In this document: positions 1 to 8,722 of the stretch, piece after piece | Layout of the letters: each line of letters starts with the position of its first letter | Position numbering within the stretch: the stretch's first letter is position 1 | NCBI RefSeq assembly: GCF_047250385.1 | Contig: NZ_JBLBVM010000047.1 | Location: 75,206-139,205 of the forward strand | DNA: 64,000 bases | Source of the DNA: Glaciecola sp047250385 | Lineage (GTDB): Bacteria > Pseudomonadota > Gammaproteobacteria > Enterobacterales > Alteromonadaceae | Direction of reading: 5' to 3' | The notes under the pieces: generated by a model | Told to the model about the DNA's origin: nothing | What the model saw: only the letters and a program-made list of their open reading frames with translations | Database searches by the model: none | Translations under genes and position numbers: made by a program

Positions 1-1623
1 TCTATTAATGAGCAAAGCTTCCGGCTTACTTTCTTTATCGATACAAAAGTAGCCTGTTCTTTCAAATTGAAAAGCGTCTTCATGATTGGCATCTGCTAAA
101 GATGGCTCGACTATCCCCTGCTTCACGATTAATGATTGCTGGTTAATCGCTGCCGTAAAGTCTTCTTCCGCAGCTGGATTAGCAGAAGTAAATAAACGGT
201 CATAAAGCCTTACTTCAGCTTTTTTACCTTCCGCCGCGCTTACCCAGTGGATAACACCTTTCGCTTTACGACCATCTTCAGGGTCTTTACCTAATGTAGA
301 CGAGTCATAAGTACAGTAAACAGTTGACACTTCACCATTTTCATCAAGGTCGCAACGATCTGCGCGCAAAAAGTAGGCATTACGTAAACGAACTTCTTTT
401 TCAAGTACTAAGCGTTTGAATTTCTTATTCGCAGATTCTCTAAAGTCTTCTTTTTCAATCCACAGTTCTTTGCTGAAAGGTACTTTCCTAGTCCCCATTG
501 ATTCATCACTTGGATGATTTGGCGCATCTAACCATTCAACTTGATCTTCAGGGTAGTTTTCAATTACAACTTTCAATGGATCTAATACGGCCATTCGGCG
601 TGGCGCTGCAGCATTTAATTCATCGCGAATACAGGCTTCGAGCATGCTCATCTCAACCAAATTATCCATCTTCGTTACGCCGATTCGCAAACAGAACTCT
701 CTGACCGATGAGGGTGTGTACCCTCGTCTTCTAAGCCCAGCAATGGTAGGCATTCGAGGATCGTCCCAGCCTTCAACGTGATTTTCTTCAACGAGTTGAA
801 TCAACTTGCGCTTGCTCAGTACCGTATATTCAAGATTAAGGCGAGAAAACTCATACTGCTTCGGTGAGCAATCAATAGAAATGTTTTCAATGACCCAATC
901 GTACAAGCGACGGTTATCTTGGAATTCTAGTGTGCACAATGAGTGCGTGATACCTTCAATCGCATCCGAAATACAATGAGTGAAGTCGTACATTGGATAA
1001 ATGCACCATTTATCACCCGTCTGATGATGATGCGCAAACTTAACTCGATAAAGAACAGGATCGCGCATACACATGAAGGATGAACTCATGTCAATTTTCG
1101 CACGCAAACAACACTCGCCCTCTTTAAAATCCCCAGCTTTCATTTTTGCAAATAGCTCAAGATTCTCTTCTGCGCTCGTATCACGATACGGACTATTAGT
1201 GCCAGGCGCAGTGAGTGTTCCTCGCATTTCACGCATTTTTTCTTGAGAACTAAAATCTACATAAGCTAAACCTTTACCAATTAATTCGACAGCGTATTGA
1301 TGTAATTGATCAAAGTAATTTGATGAGTATCTTTCTTCACCGCTCCACGAAAAACCAAGCCAATTTACGTCTTGCTTAATTGAGTTAACAAAATCGATAT
1401 CTTCTTTGTCAGGATTCGTATCATCAAAACGCAAGTTACACTTGCCTTCATAATCCTGAGCAATTCCAAAATTCAAGCAAATCGATTTAGCATGCCCAAT
1501 ATGCAAATATCCATTTGGCTCAGGAGGAAAGCGAGTTGTCACGGTAGTGTGCAAGCCACTTTGCAAATCTTTATCTATGATTTGTCGAATAAAATTGGAC
1601 GGTCGATGCTCAATCTCGGCCAT
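1..1623 (-). CDS. glnS: Glutaminyl-tRNA synthetase, C-terminus cut by window edge
   Basis: Charges tRNA-Gln with glutamine in the cytoplasm (class I aminoacyl-tRNA synthetase). Read from the minus strand, the frame is open from an ATG at 1623 to the window edge, 541 codons. The N-terminus contains the HIGH signature in PPEPNGYLHIGHAKSI, and later VLSKRKL corresponds to the KMSKS-like loop. E. coli GlnRS has 554 residues, so only a short C-terminal piece is missing. The CMRDPVLYR and YDFTHCISDAIEGITHSLC stretches are typical of the GlnRS/GluRS catalytic core. It stands alone, divergent from the LacI-type regulator. Identification is firm. Confidence 0.97.
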   Translation of the reverse strand, partial: MAEIEHRPSNFIRQIIDKDLQSGLHTTVTTRFPPEPNGYLHIGHAKSICLNFGIAQDYEGKCNLRFDDTNPDKEDIDFVNSIKQDVNWLGFSWSGEERYSSNYFDQLHQYAVELIGKGLAYVDFSSQEKMREMRGTLTAPGTNSPYRDTSAEENLELFAKMKAGDFKEGECCLRAKIDMSSSFMCMRDPVLYRVKFAHHHQTGDKWCIYPMYDFTHCISDAIEGITHSLCTLEFQDNRRLYDWVIENISIDCSPKQYEFSRLNLEYTVLSKRKLIQLVEENHVEGWDDPRMPTIAGLRRRGYTPSSVREFCLRIGVTKMDNLVEMSMLEACIRDELNAAAPRRMAVLDPLKVVIENYPEDQVEWLDAPNHPSDESMGTRKVPFSKELWIEKEDFRESANKKFKRLVLEKEVRLRNAYFLRADRCDLDENGEVSTVYCTYDSSTLGKDPEDGRKAKGVIHWVSAAEGKKAEVRLYDRLFTSANPAAEEDFTAAINQQSLIVKQGIVEPSLADANHEDAFQFERTGYFCIDKESKPEALLINR

Positions 1624-1793
1624 GTGTAAATGTTCCTTAAGTGTGTAGATATGTTTTTTCGGGAGTATATCACTTTGAAGCCATTACAATAGCCAGAATT
1701 TTACATTTTAGTCAGTCTTCATAGTAAAGAATTTGAACTTGATAGTGCGACTAGTGTATAAACAGGTAACAAACAATAAGAATTCATCAATAA
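1624..1793. other. Divergent intergenic region between glnS and the LacI-type gene
   Basis: About 170 bases, A+T rich, that must carry the promoters of both divergent genes. I see no copy of the shared palindrome here and no convincing -35/-10 pair that I would defend. Confidence 0.4.
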
Positions 1794-2828
1794 ATGAAGA
1801 GCAAAGCAACCTCATTTGATATTGCCCACATGGCAGGTGTATCGCAATCTACAGTATCCCGAGCCCTCAGTGACAGTCCTCTAGTCAATGCGGAGACCAG
1901 AGAGCGCATAAAGAAAATTGCCAAAGATCTGAATTATAAAGTAGACAAAAATGCGAGTAATTTGCGCAGACAACATAGCCTTACTTTAGCCTTATTGCTA
2001 TTTGAAGACCCTACTTCTGACGATTCTTTGATCAATCCATTTTTTATCTCAATGTTGGGCAGTATAACGAAAGCTACCGCAGCCGCTGGTTATGACCTTT
2101 TAGTCTCGTTCCAAAATTTGAAAGATGACTGGCATGCCGTTTATGAAGACTCAAACAAAGCCGATGGTCTAATTTTACTTGGCTACGGCAGTTACACCGA
2201 CTATGAATACAAGTTGTCTCAGCTTGAAGAGCAAGGAACACGCTTTTTACGCTGGGGAGCGCCTGATAAGAAACACCCTGGTGTCTCAATAGGTTGTGAT
2301 AATTTCTTAGGCGGCGTTGAGATCACAAAACACCTCGTTACTCTAGGTCATCGAAGTTTTGCTTTTATAGGGATTGCCGATGAAAGTGCGCCTGAATTTA
2401 AAGCTCGTTATGATGGCTTTATCACAGTATTAGCTCAAGGTGGTTTCGATATTTCAAAGATTGTTCAAAAAGACGCGATATCTACCGAACTCGCTGGTTA
2501 CAAAGCGGCGATGGAAATTTTGGATGGAGAACATCCAGATGCTATTGTTTGCGCTTCAGATTTGATTGCTATGGGTGCGATAAGAGCAATTAGAAGTAAA
2601 GGTTTGAAAGTGCCCAGAGACCTTGCTGTTGTCGGTTACGACAATATTCAAATTAGTGAGTTTGCTTCAACACCACTCACAACGGTTCAACAGAACACGC
2701 AACTAGCTGGAGAACTGCTGGTATCGAACCTGTTAAAGATGATCCACAATGAGCCTGTCAAAGACTACTTAATGCCACCTGAATTGATTGTTAGAGAGTC
2801 TTGTGGGGCTGGTTTCAAAGCCAGTTAG
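1794..2828 (+). CDS. LacI-family transcriptional regulator (probable regulator of the alpha-glucan locus)
   Basis: A 344-residue DNA-binding regulator. Residues ~7-55 form the LacI helix-turn-helix and hinge (FDIAHMAGVSQSTVSRAL, then NLRRQHS). The rest is a periplasmic-binding-protein-like sensor domain (IVCASDLIAMGAIRAIRSKGLKVPRDLAVVGYDN is characteristic). It is next to an MFS sugar transporter and upstream of amylase, alpha-glucosidase, pullulanase and a TonB-dependent receptor. By context it is likely a maltose/maltodextrin regulator (MalR-like) and the best candidate to bind the palindromes at 4487, 13329 and 26572. No such palindrome precedes its own gene, so autoregulation is not evident. 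The effector is unknown. No strong ribosome binding site precedes the ATG. Confidence 0.9.
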   Translation: MKSKATSFDIAHMAGVSQSTVSRALSDSPLVNAETRERIKKIAKDLNYKVDKNASNLRRQHSLTLALLLFEDPTSDDSLINPFFISMLGSITKATAAAGYDLLVSFQNLKDDWHAVYEDSNKADGLILLGYGSYTDYEYKLSQLEEQGTRFLRWGAPDKKHPGVSIGCDNFLGGVEITKHLVTLGHRSFAFIGIADESAPEFKARYDGFITVLAQGGFDISKIVQKDAISTELAGYKAAMEILDGEHPDAIVCASDLIAMGAIRAIRSKGLKVPRDLAVVGYDNIQISEFASTPLTTVQQNTQLAGELLVSNLLKMIHNEPVKDYLMPPELIVRESCGAGFKAS

Positions 2829-2868
2829 AAAATAAAAAACCCCAGCGACATATATTATGTAGCTGGGG
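2829..2868 (-). terminator. Intrinsic terminator of the MFS transporter gene
   Basis: CCCCAGC (2840-2846) pairs with GCTGGGG (2862-2868) around a 15-base loop. In minus orientation it is followed by a run of T (plus-strand A-run 2829-2839), directly after the MFS stop codon. It lies between convergent genes and could also slow transcription of the LacI-type gene. Confidence 0.75.
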
Positions 2869-2886
2869 CCAACCAGGGAACAAGGT

Positions 2887-4350
2887 TTATAAACTAGTTA
2901 CTTGAACCGGCTCTTTTACTCTAAAGACTGCGAAGCCAGCAATGATCATTGCAACACCAGATACCATAATGATGTTCACCGCCTCATTGTCGAAAGCATA
3001 TTTGAGAATAAAACCAGCAGTAAGACCACAAACGATTTGCGGCATGGCGATAGTAAAGTTAAATATCCCCATATAAACGCCCGTTTTATTCGCAGGCAGT
3101 GAGCCCGCTAGCATCGCATAAGGCATCGCCAATATAGCCGCCCAAGCAATACCAATGCCGATCATAGGTAAGACCAAATTCACAGCCCCTACCGGCACAG
3201 TTACTTCAGTAATAAACAAATTGACTGTTGTTGGCGTTAAATCTTGGAAGAATAAGAAACTAATATAACTTATCCCACCAAGAAACAATGAACCTGCGTA
3301 CACAACTTTTCGGCCAATTTTGTCTGCTAATTTAGCTAAAACTACGGAAAATATCGCAGCGAACAATGAATAAGCAGCAAACAGAATTCCGACCCAATCA
3401 CCGGCCGCTCCTTTCGCCGCTATAACCGAAGCAGGTACATCGACAGAACTTAAATATTCTGGATCGAACCATTTAACCTCAACGCCCCAAATGTGTTGGG
3501 TAATTGCAGGTGTTGTATAAACCCACATAATAAACAAGGCAAACCAAGAGAAAAACTGCACGACAGCAAGTTGTTTCATTGTGTCAGGCATGGTTTTCAT
3601 TAAGCCCCAAAACTCCGTAAGTTTCTGACCAAGACTTTTTACTTCCTTAAGTTCTTGCGCTGCCTTTTCAGCATCTAAACCTTTATATGCGTAGTAGTCT
3701 TTGGGAGTATATTCTTTCGTTCTGAAAACCGTCCAAAGCACGCTTCCTAACAATACTGTGGCACCAATGTAGAACGCCCAAACAACTGAAGGAGCAACAT
3801 TACCAGCTTTAGCCGTGTTTTCTAAACCTACAACATTAGTTAAGACGAAAGGCAATATTGAGCCAATGACGGCTCCTACATTAATGAGTAGCGACTGAAT
3901 TGAATATCCTGAATTACGTTGTTCTGGCGGCACCATGTCAGACACTAGACTTCTGAAGGGTTGAAAGCAGACATTAAAAGATGCATCCATAAGCGCGAGC
4001 ATCAATACACCAAAAATCATCGGTGCAATCAAAGCAACAACTAACGATGCATTAGGCATCAAAAACATCCCAATTGCTGCGGCAATAGCACCAGCTAGGA
4101 TGAATGGTCTGCGTCGCCCTAATCTATTCCAAGTTCTATCAGAGGCGGCACCGACGATAGGCTGAACAAGCAAGCCCATGATCGGAGCAACTAACCAAAA
4201 AAATGAAAGAGAATGCAGGTCCGCACCTAAATCTGAAAGAATTCGACTAGCATTAGCATTTTGTAAAGCAAAACCAAACTGGACGCCTAAAAAACCAAAA
4301 CTAACCGTCCAAAGCTGCCAAAAACTCAATCGAGGTTGCTGTTTTTGCAT
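2887..4350 (-). CDS. MFS sugar transporter, SLC45/maltose-transporter-like
   Basis: A 487-residue inner-membrane protein with about 12 hydrophobic segments, of the major facilitator superfamily. The cytoplasmic-loop motif RTWNRLGRRRPFI after the second segment is like that of the sucrose/maltose:proton symporters (GPH/SLC45 group) found in proteobacterial maltodextrin loci. The likely role is uptake of maltose or maltodextrins released in the periplasm. It is a single gene, divergent from the halogenase-like gene, with the shared palindrome 137 bases upstream of its start, and ends at a clear terminator. Substrate is inferred from context and family, not shown. Confidence 0.85.
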   Translation of the reverse strand: MQKQQPRLSFWQLWTVSFGFLGVQFGFALQNANASRILSDLGADLHSLSFFWLVAPIMGLLVQPIVGAASDRTWNRLGRRRPFILAGAIAAAIGMFLMPNASLVVALIAPMIFGVLMLALMDASFNVCFQPFRSLVSDMVPPEQRNSGYSIQSLLINVGAVIGSILPFVLTNVVGLENTAKAGNVAPSVVWAFYIGATVLLGSVLWTVFRTKEYTPKDYYAYKGLDAEKAAQELKEVKSLGQKLTEFWGLMKTMPDTMKQLAVVQFFSWFALFIMWVYTTPAITQHIWGVEVKWFDPEYLSSVDVPASVIAAKGAAGDWVGILFAAYSLFAAIFSVVLAKLADKIGRKVVYAGSLFLGGISYISFLFFQDLTPTTVNLFITEVTVPVGAVNLVLPMIGIGIAWAAILAMPYAMLAGSLPANKTGVYMGIFNFTIAMPQIVCGLTAGFILKYAFDNEAVNIIMVSGVAMIIAGFAVFRVKEPVQVTSL

Positions 4351-4486
4351 AAATTACTCTTATTGTTGTTATTATTAAAACCCTCTTCATGCAAAACAAA
4401 ACCACATGAACATTCACAAGGGATGTAAATCATATGTAAACTTATCATTGAAGTTTAACGTTATCATAATTAAATGACTATCCATA

Positions 4487-4500
4487 TGCATACGTATTCA
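4487..4500. promoter_or_regulatory. Candidate LacI-family operator, copy 1
   Basis: TGCATACGTATTCA, a near-perfect palindrome with a central CG, as is usual for LacI-family operators. It lies between the divergent MFS transporter and halogenase-like genes. The identical 14-mer lies upstream of the TonB-dependent receptor (26572-26585), and a variant lies at 13329-13342. Confidence 0.75.
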
Positions 4501-4582
4501 GACCATGTTTTTAATGGATCCGTAAAAACAGTGCATGTATTCATTGTTAATATTTGGTAAATTTTACACTTGATAAACGAAA

Positions 4583-6118
4583 GTGATAAACACGATGAAA
4601 AAACTGCTGATTTTAGGCGGTGGCACTGCTGGCTGGATGGCTGCAAATCTACTCAATCATCATTTGGGAGGCAAAAATCCGCAGCAGCAAAAGCATGAAG
4701 CTTGGCAAATAACCTTAGTTGAGTCGCCTCAAATTGGTATTATTGGGGTTGGTGAAGGCTCTACCCCACAATTGAAGAAATTTTTCGATCTCTTAGGTAT
4801 CACTGAGTCGGAGTGGATGCCCGCCTGCCATGCTTCGTATAAAAACGGCATTAGTTTTTTAGATTGGAGCGAAAACGCGCAAAACAATCGTTATTTCCAT
4901 CCTTTCCCTTCTCCTTTCGACCGCCAAACAGCTGCAGCTTTTTTATATCACTGCCAAATGCGTTCAAGGGGTATGGATGTAGCAGTTAATCCTGATAATT
5001 TTTTCTTAACTGCAAAACTGGCTGATTTAAAATTGAGCCCGAAACCATTCGATGGAAAACCACAGCTACCATTAAATTATGCCTATCATTTTGATTCTGG
5101 AAAACTAGGTGAATTTTTAGGTAAGCACGCTGTAGCAAATGGCGTTGTTCACATCAGCGGTACAATGAAATCAGTGAATCAACGCAAAGATCTCAGCATA
5201 CAATCGATTGAGTTGGAATCTGGTGAACGTCATGAAGCAGACATTTTTATCGATGCTACTGGCTTTAATTCCTTACTATTGCAAGGCGCTTTAAACGTTC
5301 CCTTCGAGGACTTTTCTTGTAATTTATTTAATAACAGAGCCGTTGCTATTCCCTCTGCACGACAAGATAAAATTGGATCAGAAACAAAAGCCACAGCTTT
5401 AAGTGCGGGTTGGTCATGGCAAATTCCACTGACAAACCGAACTGGTAATGGCTATGTTTTCAGCGACAGATATATCACACCAGAAAAGGCTGAGGATGAG
5501 TTACGGCTGCAACTAAAAAACAATAACGACACATACAAAAATGAAGCAAAGCATTTAAAAATGAAAGTGGGTCAAGTACAACAACACTGGTTTAAGAATG
5601 TAGTTACTGTAGGACTTTCTCAAGGTTTTATTGAGCCATTAGAAGCAACCGCGCTGCACCTTGTGCAAGAGACCATTCAAAAATTAGTTGCTAGTTTACA
5701 AGCACCCAATTTCGCGAGTAATGAAGAGGAAGTGAAACGAACATTTAACGATGATATTCGACAGCGCTTTGAGGGAGTCAGAGATTACATAGTGTGTCAT
5801 TACAAGATGAACTCACGAACTGATTCTGATTATTGGATCGACAACCGAGAAAACACGAATATTTCACCGAAACTCAGTGAGGTCATAGATGTTTGGCATT
5901 CTAAGAAAGATATCTCAGAGGTGCTAACAAAGAACAACATGACCCAATACTACCCTGTGATTTCATGGTATTGCTTGCTAGCAGGCTACGGTGCATTTGC
6001 CCCAGTAAGCTCTGCGAACAAACTGCCAGCTAGCCAAATGAAACAATTGGAACAGTACATTATGCGAAACACGAAAAACTTTGCCCCGCATAATGTAAGT
6101 CTAGGATTAGAAGTCTAA
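4583..6118 (+). CDS. Tryptophan-halogenase-family FAD-dependent protein
   Basis: A 511-residue flavoprotein of the tryptophan halogenase family (PF04820). The N-terminus has the FAD-binding GGGTAGWMAA (from residue 12). VGEGSTPQLKKFF is a family hallmark. Lys87 (ASYKNG) aligns with the catalytic lysine of PrnA, and FIEPLEATALHLV matches the EPLEST segment carrying the catalytic glutamate. The motif GWSWQIP is present. The start at 4583 gives MINTMKK; an internal ATG at 4595 is also possible. Halogenase-family genes are common in marine TonB-receptor sugar loci, but their substrate there is unknown. The 3' end overlaps the convergent GH31 gene by 12 bases. Confidence 0.85.
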   Translation: MINTMKKLLILGGGTAGWMAANLLNHHLGGKNPQQQKHEAWQITLVESPQIGIIGVGEGSTPQLKKFFDLLGITESEWMPACHASYKNGISFLDWSENAQNNRYFHPFPSPFDRQTAAAFLYHCQMRSRGMDVAVNPDNFFLTAKLADLKLSPKPFDGKPQLPLNYAYHFDSGKLGEFLGKHAVANGVVHISGTMKSVNQRKDLSIQSIELESGERHEADIFIDATGFNSLLLQGALNVPFEDFSCNLFNNRAVAIPSARQDKIGSETKATALSAGWSWQIPLTNRTGNGYVFSDRYITPEKAEDELRLQLKNNNDTYKNEAKHLKMKVGQVQQHWFKNVVTVGLSQGFIEPLEATALHLVQETIQKLVASLQAPNFASNEEEVKRTFNDDIRQRFEGVRDYIVCHYKMNSRTDSDYWIDNRENTNISPKLSEVIDVWHSKKDISEVLTKNNMTQYYPVISWYCLLAGYGAFAPVSSANKLPASQMKQLEQYIMRNTKNFAPHNVSLGLEV

Positions 6119-8722
6119 AACCAGGTTTAACTTGGACTCTAATCTTTCTTTTACTCTTAGTTGTTGTGTAGAAGGGTTGTAATATGCTCCCTTTTTAGTG
6201 CGACTGAAAGCCTTGGCCGTTAGCAATGTAAGTTGCTCGCCATTCACCATTAAATTGGTAGGTTGTTCAGCAACACCATGTACAACAAAGTTTATCGTTC
6301 TGATTTTTGGAGAACCTTTATAGGCTCCCTGAACCCTTGTCGATAGCTCAAGTTGCTGTTTGTCCTTAGTAGTGTTTGTTTCAGCGTTAAATACTAATGT
6401 TTGATAACTTTCCGAAGAAATGGAATCAGCACTTTTACCATCATCATCGTACATTTTATACGACGCTTTCGGGACGGATGCATCATGATAATAATGCACA
6501 TTTAAATAAGAGTTGTCATACTCGCCTGTGTTTTGCATATTCTTAGCCATCGGTACGAATGCGCCAGCTTTAACTAATACAGGCATCTGATCAATAGGGG
6601 CTGGAACGCTAACCGTTTTATCAGTATCAGACTTATTCACATATTTAAGGTCATTCCAGTAACTAAACCAAACGCCTTTTGGCAATGTTAAAGAAACTGT
6701 TTCAACGCCAGGATCAGTGATTGGTTGAACTAAAAATGCATCGCCCCAAAAATAACTTAGCGCGTTATCGATATTCGAACTGGCTGTATCAAAAAACGTC
6801 GGTCGCATCATCGGTGTACCAAACAATGAATTCTCAAAAGATAAAGAATAGTTGTATGGCAGCATACGATATCTTAATTTCACAAATTCACGAGTAATAT
6901 CCTTCGTTTTTTGATCATGAAAAACGGGCTCGGGGGCTATGTTATCTTGCGCATGTGGACGGTATACAGGTTGGAATACGCCATACTGCATCCAACGAAT
7001 ATATAGCTCGGGGTCGAATACTTCCCCGCCTGCAAAGCCACCTAAATCAGAATGTGTATATGCTAATCCAAACATACTCATTTGCAGTGCAAGTTCAACT
7101 TGAGGCTTTAAACCACCCCACTCACGACTCACATCGCCAGTCCAAGGGATCATGCCGTAGCGTTGACTGCCAAGAAAGCCAGAGCGCATCATGATAAATG
7201 GACGCTCGTTTGGTGTTAATTTAGCTTGTCGCTCAAAAACCATTTGTGCCCATTTATGACCATAGGCATTATGAATTTCATCACCCGTAATCATATTCCC
7301 TTCAAAACGATGCAAACTATCACTTGGGTGCACTTCAGGCTCGCCTAAATCACCCCACCAACCTGCAACGCCTTGCTCATCAAGTCCTTCATAGAAACGC
7401 CAAAACCAATCTTGAGATGCAGTATCAAAAACATCGACTAAGCCTGTGTTGCCAAAATAGAAATCAAAGCGTTTAGGGCCACCACCAATATTACGAGCTA
7501 AGGCATCATTTTTTACTGCAGAGTCCCATTGAGTTGACGTAGATAGTATAAACGGTTCGGTGATAAGAATCGTTTTCACACCCTTCTTTTTCAACTGCTT
7601 GATCATTTTTTCGGGTTCAGGGAATGCGTTTTTATCCCATTCCAAATTACCCATATGGCCCTTAATGTCAGGCCCAAACCAATAAAGATCTAACACAATT
7701 GCGTCAACAGGAAAGTCTTCAGATATAAATTTATCAATAGTATCGAGAGTCTGTTTTTGTGTTTTATAACCGAATCGAGAAGCATAGTTGCCTAAGGCCC
7801 AACGAGGAGGTAAGGGTTGTTTTCCAGTTACATCAACGAAATTAGACACTAAATCAGCATAAGTTGAACCTGAACTAATGATATAAGATGTACGACCTGC
7901 TTTTGCTTCAAACTGTAATACGTCTTTTTGTGTGTGCCCGATATCAAGAAAACCAGAAGCACTATTATCAAAACCAATAGCGTATAGCTTAGTCGACATT
8001 ACTGCTGGCAAACTATAGTACATTTGCGAAGATTCAGTTGTATAACCATAGTGGGCTCGGTTATACAGTGGCATGCGATGACCACGACGATCCATGCCTA
8101 AGACACGCTGACCACCGCCCATAATCTTTTCATCGTCTTGTAAGGCAAAGCGAAAACCACGAATTGTTTCGAAATTAAATAATCCGGCTTCTTCAGCGAC
8201 GAGCAGCTCTCCATCTCGATAGTAGCTAATTGAAAACGGTGAGATATTCAATTTTGCAGTCAAATTTGCGACAGAAAATTCAAGATAACCGGCGAATGCC
8301 TCCAACTTTGTTTCTATCTCCGTTCTTTCCTTAACACCATCAGCAAGCGCAAATGAAGGCAATTGTTTGAGGCCGTCTGGCTCATAAAAAACTTCAAAGG
8401 ACGCGTCATTTAGTGCCGTTATGCTCAGCATTCCTGTGCTAAGTTTAATTTCTAGCTTATTCTTCAGCTTTTGGACTTCTTGTAAGGTAACAATCTTGTC
8501 TTGAATTGTGTCGTTGCTATCAGTGTGACCGGTAACTTTGAGTTTACTTGGCACCGTCTGGCGATTGTCAGAGCTTTGATTATCACTGCTTTGATTAGCC
8601 GCGCTTTGATTCGCCGAACGTTGACTAAACGCGCTCGGTTCAAATGCAAAACTAGTATTCGTGCTAACAATAAATAAGAAACTCAATGCTATTGAAGTCA
8701 AGTGCATAATACGACGACTCAT
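6107..8722 (-). CDS. GH31 alpha-glucosidase / alpha-transglucosylase, exported
   Basis: An 871-residue glycoside hydrolase family 31 enzyme with a Sec signal peptide ending near SFA (residue ~27). An Asn/Ser-rich linker follows. An N-terminal beta domain precedes the TIM barrel. The nucleophile motif is GWWGDLGEPE with Asp458, and the acid/base is Asp530 in TGDVSREWGG. GWWGDLGEPE differs from the WxDMNE motif of classical alpha-glucosidases. I associate it from memory with GH31 oligosaccharide 4-alpha-glucosyltransferases such as Cellvibrio Agd31B, so transglucosylation is possible. Its ATG overlaps the amylase stop (ATGA), indicating translational coupling. It probably acts on maltodextrins in the periplasm. 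Confidence 0.88.
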   Translation of the reverse strand: MSRRIMHLTSIALSFLFIVSTNTSFAFEPSAFSQRSANQSAANQSSDNQSSDNRQTVPSKLKVTGHTDSNDTIQDKIVTLQEVQKLKNKLEIKLSTGMLSITALNDASFEVFYEPDGLKQLPSFALADGVKERTEIETKLEAFAGYLEFSVANLTAKLNISPFSISYYRDGELLVAEEAGLFNFETIRGFRFALQDDEKIMGGGQRVLGMDRRGHRMPLYNRAHYGYTTESSQMYYSLPAVMSTKLYAIGFDNSASGFLDIGHTQKDVLQFEAKAGRTSYIISSGSTYADLVSNFVDVTGKQPLPPRWALGNYASRFGYKTQKQTLDTIDKFISEDFPVDAIVLDLYWFGPDIKGHMGNLEWDKNAFPEPEKMIKQLKKKGVKTILITEPFILSTSTQWDSAVKNDALARNIGGGPKRFDFYFGNTGLVDVFDTASQDWFWRFYEGLDEQGVAGWWGDLGEPEVHPSDSLHRFEGNMITGDEIHNAYGHKWAQMVFERQAKLTPNERPFIMMRSGFLGSQRYGMIPWTGDVSREWGGLKPQVELALQMSMFGLAYTHSDLGGFAGGEVFDPELYIRWMQYGVFQPVYRPHAQDNIAPEPVFHDQKTKDITREFVKLRYRMLPYNYSLSFENSLFGTPMMRPTFFDTASSNIDNALSYFWGDAFLVQPITDPGVETVSLTLPKGVWFSYWNDLKYVNKSDTDKTVSVPAPIDQMPVLVKAGAFVPMAKNMQNTGEYDNSYLNVHYYHDASVPKASYKMYDDDGKSADSISSESYQTLVFNAETNTTKDKQQLELSTRVQGAYKGSPKIRTINFVVHGVAEQPTNLMVNGEQLTLLTAKAFSRTKKGAYYNPSTQQLRVKERLESKLNLVLDF
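8573..8617 (-). repeat. Three 15-base in-frame repeats in the GH31 gene
   Basis: GCTTTGAT recurs at 8573, 8588 and 8603 with an exact period of 15 bases. In the protein this gives a five-residue Asn-Gln-Ser repeat (SANQSAANQSSDNQSSDN) just after the signal peptide. It is a likely flexible linker that can expand or contract in frame. Confidence 0.8.

Noticed and set aside
4532..4543. TGCATGTATTCA, resembling the starch-locus palindrome
   Set aside because: It lacks the central AC of TGCATACGTATTCA, so the half-site spacing is two bases short. LacI-family dimers rarely tolerate this. Kept only as a possible degenerate copy.
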